Below are positions 35,053 to 44,659 of a stretch of DNA of 64,000 nt, in pieces. Source of the stretch: Comamonadaceae bacterium (GTDB taxonomy: Bacteria; Pseudomonadota; Gammaproteobacteria; Burkholderiales; Burkholderiaceae_C); assembly GCA_947375135.1 (NCBI GenBank), contig CANCER010000021.1, positions 1 to 64,000 of the forward strand. The letters run 5' to 3'. The position numbers and the translations under genes are program-made. Each line of letters begins with the position of its first letter. Position 1 is the stretch's first letter. The notes beneath the pieces were generated by a model, which saw nothing but the letters and a program-made list of their open reading frames with translations, made no database searches and was not told the origin of the DNA.

Positions 35053-37095
35053 CTACGAATCTGCCGCAGCCGAGCGGCGCGATTCCGGCAACACCAGGGT
35101 GAACGTGATCCAGGAGTCCTCAGGCTGGTACAGCAGATCTCCGCCCTGACGGCGCGCCAGCAGGCGAGACAAATGCAAGCCCAGGCCCGAGCCGTTGATG
35201 CGCTGTACTCCCTCGCCACGGTAGTATTTTTGAAATAGCTGTGCCGCGTCCGGCATGGGCCCGTCTGGCGCATGGTTGCTGATACGGACCCGCTGCATGG
35301 CTCCCTCCGGGGTGCGCTCACGCACAACCCCTACGTGGATGGGCGAACCCTTGGGCGCGTATTTGAAGGCGTTGTCGAGCAGGTTATTAAAGATGACGGC
35401 GAGCATGCGCGGGTCCGCCAGGATCTGCGGCATGGGGTCTGCAGTGGCATTGCGCAGGCGGGATTTGTCGACCTGGGCTTCGCATCGCAACTTCAGTTCC
35501 ACCGCAAGCGAACACGCTACCTGCTGAGGCGGCGCGCAGTTGTCTTCGATATGCGCCGACTGCGCACAGTGTTCAATTACCTGGCGCATGGATGCCAGGG
35601 CCATCACGGCATGGCGCTGCATGGTGCTGCTGGCGGCGGGCGAGCCTATCACCATACCCAGGGTCGACAAGGGTCCTTTGAGCTCATGCGTGAGCATGGC
35701 CATGAATTCCTGCTGCCGCTGCCGCTCGCCGCGCTCAAAGTCCAAGGCGATTGCATTCAACTCGGCCTGGCGCTTGTGCTCCACCTGCAGTTGCCGGTCC
35801 GTCTGCATGCGCTGCCAGCCCACCAGCAGCAGCACGCCCAACGCGCACATGACGTATATCGGGGTGAGTAGCCCGAAAAAGGAAATATGTTGTGTCTTGT
35901 AAAACCCGGCTGAAAGAGAGGCGGTCCACGAAATCCCGATGACCAAGCTGAAGCCGGCCTGCTGCGCGCGCCTTTTTACCAAGCTGAATTTGCTGTTGCT
36001 AGGCAGAGGCTTTTGTTCAAAAGTCAGACTGCTGGCCACCAGACCCAGTGCTATCGTCATGTACAGGCCAAAGAAGACGAGTCTGAGCAGTGCCAACTGT
36101 CCGGCCCAAATCAGCAGCGGGCATAAGAGGATGACCGCAAGCAGCAGGCGCAGCAGAAGCAGGGCCCGGGGTGACGCCTTGAATAGCTGCTGTACCTTGA
36201 TGAAAAACCAGAGGCTGACTGCCAAATTCAAAAGCCGCATGCATTCCACCACAGGGCTGCCCATGCCCTCTCGTTGCCACGGCAGCATGTCGGTTCGGAT
36301 CGCCAGAAAAAGAAGATCCGCATTGGTAAGGGTCATGGTGAAGTTGAGCACCTGCTTGATGAGCAGCGCCTGGCCAATGCCTTTTCGATCTGCCAGCCAA
36401 ATGCCCAAACCAATAATGACCATGAAGGCCTGCCCGCCGATGAGCACGCCCTGCAGAACGCCGTCCGATAGCACTTTGGCCTTGTCTTCTTCAATCGATA
36501 ACACCATCGTCTTCAGGTAGGTTGAGCCGCCTGGATCCAGACGAAGCCAGAGATCGCGCGGTTCAGTTCCCACAGGGATGGCCAACGATTGCAATGCGTA
36601 GGGTCCTGAAGCTGGCTGGGTGTCCAAGCGACGCAAGTGTCCGCCAGCGTCCCGTTGCAAGGGGTCATACAGCGTGAGCGACTGGCTCCATATCGGCAGG
36701 ACCAGCAAACGCTCGGACGCACCAAACTCCGCAAAAGAGGAAGGCGCCACGCGCAGGCGCACCCAGACTACCGACGTGCTTAGCACCCGCGCTAGTGCTC
36801 CCGTGTAGCTTGTCTCCGGTTGTTGCCTGACCTGGTCGAGTGTCATTTGCCCGGACGTGTCGGACACAAAGGCCTGTTCCACGATCTGGCTGGACGCTGC
36901 AAAACAAGCGCCATTCCAAAGCGCGGTGAACAGCAGGAGCACAACACAGCATAAAGACAATGCCATGGGACGGCGTTGGGGCAAGTGCTTCTGTATCCAT
37001 GGGGGACTGGCGTGCAAGCGCTCAACGGGAGTAACACAGGGTGTTTGCAGTCCTGTTTTCAGCAGTGCTTGCTTGTTGTCGCAACGTAGCAACAT
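35053..37095 (-). CDS. Sensor histidine kinase with 7TMR-DISM-like sensor
   Basis: The product is up to 680 aa. A signal sequence (MALSLCCVVLLLFTAL) precedes an extracytoplasmic DISM-like sensor, about seven membrane helices (about 215-430), HisKA with LTHELKGPLSTLGM and an ATPase domain with NNLLDNAFKYAP and GSGLGLHLSRLL. The usual DxGxGI box is replaced by NHAPDGPMPDA. The start is uncertain: the first ATG is at 37095, and a later one at 36966 directly begins the signal peptide; neither has a good ribosome site. Paired with the response regulator downstream. Confidence 0.82.
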   Translation of the reverse strand: MLLRCDNKQALLKTGLQTPCVTPVERLHASPPWIQKHLPQRRPMALSLCCVVLLLFTALWNGACFAASSQIVEQAFVSDTSGQMTLDQVRQQPETSYTGALARVLSTSVVWVRLRVAPSSFAEFGASERLLVLPIWSQSLTLYDPLQRDAGGHLRRLDTQPASGPYALQSLAIPVGTEPRDLWLRLDPGGSTYLKTMVLSIEEDKAKVLSDGVLQGVLIGGQAFMVIIGLGIWLADRKGIGQALLIKQVLNFTMTLTNADLLFLAIRTDMLPWQREGMGSPVVECMRLLNLAVSLWFFIKVQQLFKASPRALLLLRLLLAVILLCPLLIWAGQLALLRLVFFGLYMTIALGLVASSLTFEQKPLPSNSKFSLVKRRAQQAGFSLVIGISWTASLSAGFYKTQHISFFGLLTPIYVMCALGVLLLVGWQRMQTDRQLQVEHKRQAELNAIALDFERGERQRQQEFMAMLTHELKGPLSTLGMVIGSPAASSTMQRHAVMALASMRQVIEHCAQSAHIEDNCAPPQQVACSLAVELKLRCEAQVDKSRLRNATADPMPQILADPRMLAVIFNNLLDNAFKYAPKGSPIHVGVVRERTPEGAMQRVRISNHAPDGPMPDAAQLFQKYYRGEGVQRINGSGLGLHLSRLLARRQGGDLLYQPEDSWITFTLVLPESRRSAAADS

Positions 37096-37825
37096 AAATA
37101 ATTGTAATAATTGAAAAATTCAGAACTACCCATTTTGGGGTCTTCCACAAAATACCGATCCCAATAGCCGTACTTTGCCCGGCCCGTCGGTACGCGCTGC
37201 CCTTTGGCAATTGACCACAGTCCTCCCACCGTTGCTTGGACAAACCCACCGGCAGAGCAGCCCACTGAAGAAGTACAACTTAGCACCGCATGGTTGTGAA
37301 GGCATGTGTTGTAAGTGCCCCAACGCCAACGGCCAAAATCCCTATCGCTTTGTTGATCTGAATCAAAAAACCTAAATCATTGAATTTCGTTGATTTTAAT
37401 ATGTGGAAGCTTTTTTCGTGATGAAAAAAGTTGCAGCAGATGGCCTGGGCGTTAAGGATCCGGTCCGGCGTGTCGCCCGCGTGGGCAATAGCACCTCGCC
37501 TGCTGCACGTCCTGGCTTGTTCATCCACCCTTTGTCGGAGACGTTACCAGGGAGGCGCTATCCCCAATCGATTTCCCCCGCACACCGTGATGCTTGCGCC
37601 CGGACGGCCCGCCGAAGTCGTGTGGGCGTGGTTGAAAAACTACGATTAGTTACAAAAACGGGCAATAACTGACAAAACCCGGGAGCGCCGCCTTTAGACG
37701 TATGCGTGGAAATGCTAAGTCCGACCACAATGGATGTATCAAACGCTTTGATACATATAAATTGATAGTTCAATAAACTATTATTTTTATCAAATTAACT
37801 ATTTTTGGCATTTCAGGGAATGCAC
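37096..37825. promoter_or_regulatory. AT-rich divergent region with perfect palindrome
   Basis: No convincing gene lies in these 730 bases. The last 170 bases repeat the layout upstream of the first b561 gene. ATGTATCAAA-CGC-TTTGATACAT (37734-37756) is a perfect dyad with 10-bp arms, about 70 bp before the second b561 start, and a likely operator. TTGATAGTTCAA just after it resembles a weak FNR box. Short frames such as 37431-37649 have no recognisable protein features. Confidence 0.5.
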
Positions 37826-38506
37826 ATGACGCATGAATATAAAAAATCAGCAGGTGGCCCCGTATTGAACGAGCCGGTTCAGCGTTTCTCGCGCTTGACC
37901 ATCGCAACGCACTGGATGTCGGCCTTGGCCATGGCGATTCTCTTTGCTTGTATCTGGTCGCGCGAGTACATTGAAGAGTACGCCCTGCGCGTAAACCTGT
38001 TCGAACTGCACCGCCAGATGGGCCTGGCAATCTTGATCTTGTTTTTTGTGCGCCTGGCCGCCAAGAAGTTGTGCCCCAAGAAGAAACCGTCCGGCCCGCA
38101 GATGGGCAAGCTCGAATACCTTGCCGGCACGTGCAGCCATATCGCGCTGTACATCGTCCTGTTTGTAATGCCTGTGGTTGGCTGGCTCATCACCAACGCC
38201 CAAGGCCATGCGGTGCACTTCATGGGCTCGTTCACGTTGCCGCAACTGGTTGGCAAGGACGAAGACATGGAAGACGTTTTGCTCGTGGTTCACGAATTCG
38301 GCGCTTACCTGTTGGTCGGCATGATTGGCTTGCACTTCGCCGCCGCCCTGTTTCACCACTTCGTCAAGAAAGACCATGTGCTGGCATCCATGCTCCCGCT
38401 GATCGGCGAAACCGCCGTAGACCTTGACCAAACGAGCTCGCCCCTGCGTATCTACAACGAAAGCGCAATGGAATGCATCAACCAGGCTCTGAACGAGCCC
38501 GAATGA
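37826..38506 (+). CDS. Cytochrome b561-family membrane protein (copy 2)
   Basis: The 226-aa paralogue of the protein at 33527-34222 is nearly identical across the four membrane segments (RLTIATHWMSALAMAILF, SREYIEEYALRVNLFE, VVGWLITNAQGHAVHFMGSF). Its N-terminus and C-terminal tail differ. The ATG at 37826 is chosen because CAGGGA lies 6 bases upstream. It heads b561, cytochrome c, decaheme and porin genes, all on the plus strand. Predicted function: quinol-linked electron exchange with the downstream cytochromes. Confidence 0.9.
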   Translation: MTHEYKKSAGGPVLNEPVQRFSRLTIATHWMSALAMAILFACIWSREYIEEYALRVNLFELHRQMGLAILILFFVRLAAKKLCPKKKPSGPQMGKLEYLAGTCSHIALYIVLFVMPVVGWLITNAQGHAVHFMGSFTLPQLVGKDEDMEDVLLVVHEFGAYLLVGMIGLHFAAALFHHFVKKDHVLASMLPLIGETAVDLDQTSSPLRIYNESAMECINQALNEPE

Positions 38507-38637
38507 CGCGGACCACGCCTGAGAAAAAGCTTGCTGTTTCTCACGTGATGCGCGCGCGTTCAGTAGCTTCCCGTCGCCGATGACGAAGAAAATTTTTCTG
38601 ATATTTACCCATCCAATTTGATTTTGAAAGGCACTTC

Positions 38638-39006
38638 ATGATTTTTACCGCTCCCACATCCTTCAAACTTTCCGCCCTCCTGGCGCCTTTGGCGATGGCC
38701 GCCGTCCTAGGCCTCTCCAGCTCCGCCATGGCGGCTGACATCGATGCAGACGGTGCGCAAGCCCTGGCCAAGAAGAACGATTGCTTCAAATGCCATGCCA
38801 TCGACAAGACCAAAAAGGGCCCTTCCTACAAGAAGGTCGCTGCCAAATACAAGGGCAAGGCCGATGGCGAGGAAAAAGTCATCCTTAACTTCACCACCGG
38901 CCCCAAGGTCAAGCTCGAAGACGGGACCGAAGAGGACCACAAAATCATTGATACCAAAGACCCCAAGGCACTGAAGAACCTGGCCCAGTGGATCCTTGCC
39001 CAGTAG
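38638..39006 (+). CDS. Small periplasmic class I cytochrome c
   Basis: The 122-aa protein has a signal peptide (to about AMAADI), one heme site CFKCH (Cys49, Cys52, His53) and a Met-poor C-terminal domain ending LKNLAQWILAQ. The length and KKGPSYKKVAAKY segment resemble cytochrome c-552-type shuttles. The axial methionine is not obvious. Placed between the b561 and decaheme genes, it probably carries electrons across the periplasm. Confidence 0.88.
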   Translation: MIFTAPTSFKLSALLAPLAMAAVLGLSSSAMAADIDADGAQALAKKNDCFKCHAIDKTKKGPSYKKVAAKYKGKADGEEKVILNFTTGPKVKLEDGTEEDHKIIDTKDPKALKNLAQWILAQ

Positions 39007-39040
39007 TACGCATCCAGGCAAAAAATTAAAGCGATACGTG

Positions 39041-40033
39041 ATGAAAAAATTATCAAAAATCAAACAACTGGTTGCGCGCACCTTGCAATGCGTCGCGCTG
39101 GGAGCGGCCTTGCTGGGCGGTGCGGCTTTTGCTGCTGACGCACCTGCAGACCTGGTGCTTAACGGCGACGCCAAGTGCACCGCCTGCCATGATGAGGCAG
39201 ACGCACCCGGACTTCTGGCCATCGGCAAAACCCGCCACGGTGTACGCGCGGATGGCCGCACGCCCACCTGCGCCAGTTGCCATGGCGAAAGTGTGGCCCA
39301 CCTCGGCTACAAAGGCAGTGGCAAGCCGCCGGCACCGGATGTGGGTTTTGGCAAGAAGAGCAAGAACACGGCTGCACAGAAAAATGTGGCGTGCTTGAGC
39401 TGCCATGGAAAAGACAACAAGCACCAGCAATGGGATGGCAGCGCCCATGCGACCAATGGCGTGGCCTGCTCTTCCTGCCATGAGACGCATAACGGCCACG
39501 ACAAGGTGCGCGACAAACGAACGCAACCGGAAGTCTGCTACGCCTGCCACAAAGACCAGCGCGCCGATAGCAAGAAAGCTTCGCACCACGCGATTGGCGA
39601 GGGCAAGGTGACATGTTCCGATTGCCACAATCCGCACGGATCGACCGGCCCCAAGATGCTGAAAAAGAACACGCTCAATGAGACCTGTTTCACCTGCCAC
39701 GCTGAAAAGCGCGGACCGTTCCTGTTCGAGCACCAACCCGCGGTTGAAAGCTGCAGCAACTGCCACAACCCCCATGGCTCCAACATCAAGCCCTTGCTGA
39801 AGTCACGCGCACCCTTCATGTGCCAGGAGTGCCACGATGCACCGCACGCCAGCGGCACGCCCGTAGGTCCTAATGCTGCGGGTTACCAGGGTGGCCTGTC
39901 GCGGGTGAACGCCGCTACGCCGACCCCTGCTGCGGTGTACCCCAGCAAGAACGCGGTAGGCAATGCCTGCATGAATTGCCACACGCTCATTCACGGTTCG
40001 AATAGCCCCGCAGGCGGCTACTTCCAGCGCTAA
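39041..40033 (+). CDS. mtrA: MtrA/DmsE-family decaheme cytochrome c
   Basis: From the ATG at 39041 the 330-aa protein has a signal peptide (to AFAADAP) and ten CxxCH heme sites at about 46, 77, 118, 143, 166, 192, 216, 238, 261 and 310. The count and spacing match MtrA, PioA, MtoA and DmsE. In those systems the decaheme protein sits inside the outer-membrane porin and carries electrons through it. mtrB follows after 16 bp. Whether electrons run outward (metal reduction) or inward (Fe(II) oxidation) cannot be told from sequence. Confidence 0.93.
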   Translation: MKKLSKIKQLVARTLQCVALGAALLGGAAFAADAPADLVLNGDAKCTACHDEADAPGLLAIGKTRHGVRADGRTPTCASCHGESVAHLGYKGSGKPPAPDVGFGKKSKNTAAQKNVACLSCHGKDNKHQQWDGSAHATNGVACSSCHETHNGHDKVRDKRTQPEVCYACHKDQRADSKKASHHAIGEGKVTCSDCHNPHGSTGPKMLKKNTLNETCFTCHAEKRGPFLFEHQPAVESCSNCHNPHGSNIKPLLKSRAPFMCQECHDAPHASGTPVGPNAAGYQGGLSRVNAATPTPAAVYPSKNAVGNACMNCHTLIHGSNSPAGGYFQR

Positions 40034-40049
40034 GCACAGGGGATACATC

Positions 40050-42404
40050 ATGAAAACGAACAAACCATTTTTTGCCTTGAACCCCCTGGCCCTGGCACTC
40101 CATGGCGCACTGGTCGCCCTGTGTGCCCTGCCTCTCTGTGCTGTTGCGGCAGACGATGCGGTGCAGGAGCTGATTCAACCCGCCAACACCGTTGAAATAG
40201 GTGCTGCTTTCACCACCCAGAAGTCTGCCAAGTTTGGCGAATACAACGGCCTGAACAAGGCAGAGGGCGTTGTCCTGGGTGGCTTTGAAATCCATGGCGG
40301 CGACGCACATGATGGCCGCAATGGCCTGACTTCCTGGCAGTTGCGGGGCCGGGATCTTGGCACCACGAGCCGCGAACTCACAGCCCAGTTCAGCAAGCAG
40401 GGGCAATGGGATATCGGCTTTGGCTACGACGAGTTGACGCATCACTTGACGGACACCTACCAGACCCCCTACGTCAGCAGCAGTCCCAATAGCTTTCGTT
40501 TGCCCGCTGGCTTTGGCACCATTGCCAATACCAATAACGCAGTCACTGCCGCGCAACAAGCGGCATTCCATACGGTGGACGACGTAGGACCCGGCAGGAA
40601 AGACACCTCGCTGAGTGCCGCCTACCAAATGGATGCACGCTGGAACGTCAAGCTGGATTTCAATCACCTGGACCAAACCGGCACCAGGATCATGTCGGTA
40701 GGCTCAGCGAAGTTGAAGTTCGCAACGGATGCGACACTGCCCACGGGTGAGGCCATTTCGTACCTCACCGTGCCCACCCAATACACCACCGACACCACGA
40801 CGCTGGCCCTCAATTGGGCAGGCGACGGCACGCATGTGACTGCTTCCTACTTTTTATCCCTCTTCAAGGACGGGTACAACAGCTTGGGTTTCCAGACCTA
40901 CGCGGGTGCCAACAACATGCAGACCGTGAGCACGGCGCCCAGCAACAGCTTTGAGCAGTTCAATGTCTCGGGCGATTACAAACTGGCTGCAAAGACCAGG
41001 CTGAGTGGCGGTCTGTCCTATGGCTTGAACCAGCAGAACGAAGCCTTTGCGGTGGACTCTTTCATGTACGTGACGCCCAGCGCGGCCCTCGGGAACCTAC
41101 TCACTTCCTTGAACGGCTCGGTGGAGTCCACCCACGCAGACTTGAAGATCAGTGACCAAAGTGTGGCCCACTGGAACTTGGCTGCCGGCGTGAAATACGA
41201 CGATCGCCACAACAGGACGCCTTCCAACATCTACAACGTGCCAGCCATTGACGGTAGCAACATCTACAACTACCCGAACACGCCGTTGAGCACGGAAAAG
41301 ACGCAGTGGGAATTGTCGGGTGATTACTGGATGTCGGATGATCAGCGCATTCACTTGGCCTACAACAACGACGACGTACGCCGTTTTTGCAGCCAGTACG
41401 CCGTAGGGGGTTCCAATTACCCGGCTGGAACCAACTGCGTGGTGGCCAAACATAGCACCGACGACAAGCTGAGTGCAGGCTACAAGCTCCGGGCCAGCGA
41501 CACCGTGGATATGCAGGTGGGCTATTCCTACAGCGTCCGAAAGACCGACTCGGATGTGAATGCAATTGTGGCCATGATTGGCATACGTGGCGGTGACGTG
41601 GGCGCGACGGCTGGAACCATCAAGGGCCTCAATGGCGGTGACTATCGCGGGTTCTATCCATACTTTGATGCATCCCGCACGCAGCAGGCCGTCAAAGCAG
41701 GCTTCAATTGGGAGGCCAACGACAAGCTCACGCTGGGCGTGACCGGTCGCTATACCGATGACAATTACGACTCCCCATACGGCGTGAAAAATGGCAATAC
41801 CTGGGGCGCGAGTCTGGATGCCGCTTACAACTACAGCGATACCGCTTCCGTCACCGCCTACATTTCCCAGCAAAGCCGCTATCGCCAACTGACGGACGAG
41901 CAGCGCAGCCAGGCGCAGGGCGCTGGCGCTGCCACTGCCACAGCCATCGCAATCCCGATGGGTGCAAGCTGGACCAACACGCTCACCGATGAAGACCTGA
42001 CAGTGGGAATCGGAAGCAAAAAGTCCGGCTTGTTGGGTGGCAAATTGGCGTTGGAAGGCGATCTGTCCTACTCGCTGGGCACCAGCAAGTACGCCACTGC
42101 CTTGAACTACAGCACGACCACCACGGGTGGCGTGGGGTGTGCCGATCCCCGTATCTTTACCTGTGGTGCACTGCCCACGGTGAGCAACGAAATGGTGAGC
42201 CTGAAGCTCAAGGGAACCTACCAGCAAGACAAGCAAACCAAGATAGCCATCGCCTACCAGTTCCAACAATTGGTGTCGAGCGACTATTACTTCAATGGTT
42301 TGCAGGCGGGAGCGAATCCCAGTGCACTGCTGGCAACCAACGAGCAGGCGCCGAACTATGCCCTCAGCGTTATTTCGGCAACCTACATCTACACGTTCCG
42401 CTAG
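40050..42404 (+). CDS. mtrB: MtrB/PioB-family outer-membrane porin of the decaheme cytochrome
   Basis: The 784-aa protein has a signal peptide (about LCALPLCAVAA) and the family start NTVEIGAAFTTQKSAKFGEYNGL. A large beta-barrel with alternating aromatic strands ends ALSVISATYIYTFR. The N-terminal CxxC that marks Shewanella MtrB is absent from the mature part. It should surround the decaheme protein as a trans-outer-membrane conduit. No MtrC/OmcA-like outer-surface cytochrome follows; the next gene is betA on the other strand. Confidence 0.92.
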   Translation: MKTNKPFFALNPLALALHGALVALCALPLCAVAADDAVQELIQPANTVEIGAAFTTQKSAKFGEYNGLNKAEGVVLGGFEIHGGDAHDGRNGLTSWQLRGRDLGTTSRELTAQFSKQGQWDIGFGYDELTHHLTDTYQTPYVSSSPNSFRLPAGFGTIANTNNAVTAAQQAAFHTVDDVGPGRKDTSLSAAYQMDARWNVKLDFNHLDQTGTRIMSVGSAKLKFATDATLPTGEAISYLTVPTQYTTDTTTLALNWAGDGTHVTASYFLSLFKDGYNSLGFQTYAGANNMQTVSTAPSNSFEQFNVSGDYKLAAKTRLSGGLSYGLNQQNEAFAVDSFMYVTPSAALGNLLTSLNGSVESTHADLKISDQSVAHWNLAAGVKYDDRHNRTPSNIYNVPAIDGSNIYNYPNTPLSTEKTQWELSGDYWMSDDQRIHLAYNNDDVRRFCSQYAVGGSNYPAGTNCVVAKHSTDDKLSAGYKLRASDTVDMQVGYSYSVRKTDSDVNAIVAMIGIRGGDVGATAGTIKGLNGGDYRGFYPYFDASRTQQAVKAGFNWEANDKLTLGVTGRYTDDNYDSPYGVKNGNTWGASLDAAYNYSDTASVTAYISQQSRYRQLTDEQRSQAQGAGAATATAIAIPMGASWTNTLTDEDLTVGIGSKKSGLLGGKLALEGDLSYSLGTSKYATALNYSTTTTGGVGCADPRIFTCGALPTVSNEMVSLKLKGTYQQDKQTKIAIAYQFQQLVSSDYYFNGLQAGANPSALLATNEQAPNYALSVISATYIYTFR

Positions 42405-42425
42405 TACAGGGTGACTTGAGGATCG

Positions 42426-42452
42426 AAAAGGCCGCCTTGAGCGGCCTTTTTT
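42426..42452. terminator. Bidirectional terminator between mtrB and betA
   Basis: GGCCGC/GCGGCC stem (42430-42435 and 42441-42446, 5-base loop) is flanked by AAAA on the left and TTTTTT on the right. It can therefore stop both the plus-strand mtrB transcript and the minus-strand betA transcript, which converge here. Confidence 0.85.
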
Positions 42453-42467
42453 GATGCCCGGCCGGGG

Positions 42468-44141
42468 CTAACGTTGCCGGGTCTCCCAGTTCGGGTGTAC
42501 CCAGGCCGGCGCCGTGGAAGGCGGCAGGGCCTGGCCTTTGATGGCATCGGCAATCTTCTCGGCCATCATGATGGTGGGCACGTTGAGGTTGCCGCTGACG
42601 ATCAGCGGCATGATGGACGCGTCCACCACGCGCAGGCCTTGCACGCCATGTACGCGGCCCTGGCCGTCCACCACCGCCATCTCGCCGGTGCCCATGGCGC
42701 AGGTGCAGCTCGGGTGGTAAGCGGTCTCGGCGCTGGCGCGGATGTGGGCGTCGATCTGCGCATCGGTCTGCACGTCCTTGCCCGGTGAAATCTCTTCGCC
42801 CCGGAAAGCGTCGAAGGCCTTTTGCGCAAACACCTCGCGCGTCAGGCGGATGGCGGCGCGGAACTCCTTTTTGTCCTGTTCGGTGCGCATGTAGTTGAAC
42901 AGGATGGTGGGCGCGTCCAGCGCGCTTTTTGTTCGGATGCGCACATGGCCGCGGCTGCCTGAACGCATGGGGCCCACATGGGCCTGGAAGCCGTGGCCTT
43001 CGACCGGCGAGTTGCCGTCGTAGCGCACCGCCATGGGCAGGAAGTGGTATTGCAAATCCGGATGCTTCACGCCGGCCGCACTGCGGATAAAGCCGCCGGA
43101 CTCAAAGTGATTGGTCGCGCCCAGGCCGGTGCCGAACAACACCCACTCGGCGCCGATGGCGGCCATCTTGAGGGGCTTGGTGGCGGCATACAGGGTGATG
43201 GGCTGCTTGCACCCGTATTGCACATAGGTTTCCAGATGGTCCTGCAGGTTCTCACCCACGCCGGGGAGGGTGGCCACCATCTCAATGCCCAGCGGCTGCA
43301 AATGCGCCGGGTTGCCGATGCCGGAGAGCTGCAGCAGTTGCGGCGAGTTGATGGCGCCGCCGCTCAGAATCACTTCGCGCCGGGCGCGGAAGGTGACGGG
43401 CTTGCCGTTCTGTTCCACTTCGACGCCGATCGCACGGGGCTGTGTATTGCCTTGGCCCTTGTCTTCAAACAGCAGCCGCGTGGCCAGCGTGTTGGGTTGC
43501 AGCATGACGTTGCCGCGCTTAAGAGCCGGACGCAGATAGCCCATGGCGGTACTCCAGCGCCGGCCCTTGTAGGTCGTCATGTCCATGGGGCCGAAGCCCT
43601 CCTGCTGGTAACCGTTCATGTCTGCGGTATACGGGTAACCGGCCTGTTGCCCGGCTTCAATGAAAGCGTTGTACAGCGGGTTGGTGCAGTCGCCCGTGTG
43701 CACATGCAGCGGGCCGTCAGCGCCGCGGTAGTCGTCGCCACCCACCTCCCGCGTCTCGGCCTTTTTGAAGTAGGGCAGGCAATGGGCATAGGTCCATTCC
43801 GGCAGGCCGTGCTTCTCGGCCCAGCCGTTGTAGTCCTGGGCGTTGCCGCGGATATAGACCATGCCGTTGATGCTGCTCGATCCCCCCATGGTTTTGCCGC
43901 GCGGGCAGTGCACGCGGCGGTTGTCCATACCGGGTTCGGGCTCGGACTCGTACATCCACGTGTAACGCGGGTTCGCCATGGGGTAGGCGAAGCCGCTGGG
44001 CATGTGGATAAACAGGTTGTGGTCCATGGGGCCGGCCTCGAGCACCAGGATTTTCGTGTTGAGGTCTTCGCCCAGGCGGTAGGCCAGCACACTGCCGGCC
44101 GAGCCGGCGCCGATGATGATGTAGTCGTATTCTGTTTGCAT
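42468..44141 (-). CDS. betA: Choline dehydrogenase
   Basis: The 557-aa GMC oxidoreductase has an N-terminal FAD motif ([19 protein letters not shown]), [18 protein letters not shown] and the C-terminal catalytic block [10 protein letters not shown] with [18 protein letters not shown]. It oxidises choline to betaine aldehyde at the inner membrane. betB lies 518 bp upstream on the same strand, with a repeat-filled gap between, so the two may be separately expressed. Other GMC alcohol dehydrogenases are possible, but context and motifs favour BetA. Confidence 0.94.
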   Translation of the reverse strand: MQTEYDYIIIGAGSAGSVLAYRLGEDLNTKILVLEAGPMDHNLFIHMPSGFAYPMANPRYTWMYESEPEPGMDNRRVHCPRGKTMGGSSSINGMVYIRGNAQDYNGWAEKHGLPEWTYAHCLPYFKKAETREVGGDDYRGADGPLHVHTGDCTNPLYNAFIEAGQQAGYPYTADMNGYQQEGFGPMDMTTYKGRRWSTAMGYLRPALKRGNVMLQPNTLATRLLFEDKGQGNTQPRAIGVEVEQNGKPVTFRARREVILSGGAINSPQLLQLSGIGNPAHLQPLGIEMVATLPGVGENLQDHLETYVQYGCKQPITLYAATKPLKMAAIGAEWVLFGTGLGATNHFESGGFIRSAAGVKHPDLQYHFLPMAVRYDGNSPVEGHGFQAHVGPMRSGSRGHVRIRTKSALDAPTILFNYMRTEQDKKEFRAAIRLTREVFAQKAFDAFRGEEISPGKDVQTDAQIDAHIRASAETAYHPSCTCAMGTGEMAVVDGQGRVHGVQGLRVVDASIMPLIVSGNLNVPTIMMAEKIADAIKGQALPPSTAPAWVHPNWETRQR

Positions 44142-44239
44142 GGACTTTATGCTCGTGAAAGCTAGTGTTTAGTTAGATAGCCGTGGCTGGAACGGGGGCA
44201 GATTTTTGTTCGCCAATATCACTGGGCTGAGTTTGTTCA

Positions 44240-44520
44240 CGCCGCTGCCAGCGGGGTGGACGGTTCCGTCCGTGTCCCCCGCCCGCTGCGCGGGCTCCTC
44301 CTTTACCTCCCGGAACCATCCACCCCACTGTCAGCGGCAGCCTGCAAGGTTTGCGCGCAATGGCCCGGGGCCCCATGCATGCAATCCTGTACACGCCTGC
44401 CGTGCTGGCGGAAAGAGAAGTACAAGTCCTTTGCACGCCAACCATGCAGGCGGACGCAGGACGGCGTAGCGCTCTGCGCCGGTAGGTAAAGGAGGAGGCC
44501 GCAGGCCGGGGGACACGGAC
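44240..44520. repeat. Nested inverted-repeat element between betA and betB
   Basis: A 41-base arm (44268-44308) pairs almost fully with 44484-44520. Next to it a second pair, 44240-44267 against 44312-44339, forms a separate long hairpin (GGGGTGGACGGTTCC with GGAACCATCCACCCC). No gene is convincing here. The structure looks like a non-mobile or MITE-like intergenic repeat. Confidence 0.6.
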
Positions 44521-44538
44521 GGCGCAGAGTGCCATGGC

Positions 44539-44650
44539 GGCCTGTGTCCAGAAGTGACCTGGCTTCGTTGCGCGTGCAACTTCGGCCTGTGTCCCGAAGT
44601 GACTTGGTTTCGTCCCGCGTGTCATGGCAGTCAGTTTCCCGAAGTGACTG
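44539..44650. repeat. Three tandem copies of a 45-bp unit upstream of betA
   Basis: GAAGTGAC recurs at 44551, 44596 and 44641, exactly 45 bp apart, within a GGCCTGTGTCC-GAAGTGAC...TTCGT-GCGTG unit (the third partly diverged). It directly abuts the betB stop. A period divisible by three gives an open minus-strand frame with HFGTQ-like repeats, but no start signal or known family supports a protein. Confidence 0.7.
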
Positions 44651-44659
44651 AAGACCGGA

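Noticed and set aside
37022-37672. Short frames between kinase and second b561 gene, possibly a transposase tail
   Set aside because: The fragment ending VVWAWLKNYD is too short and lacks DDE or other transposase motifs; no terminal repeats flank it.
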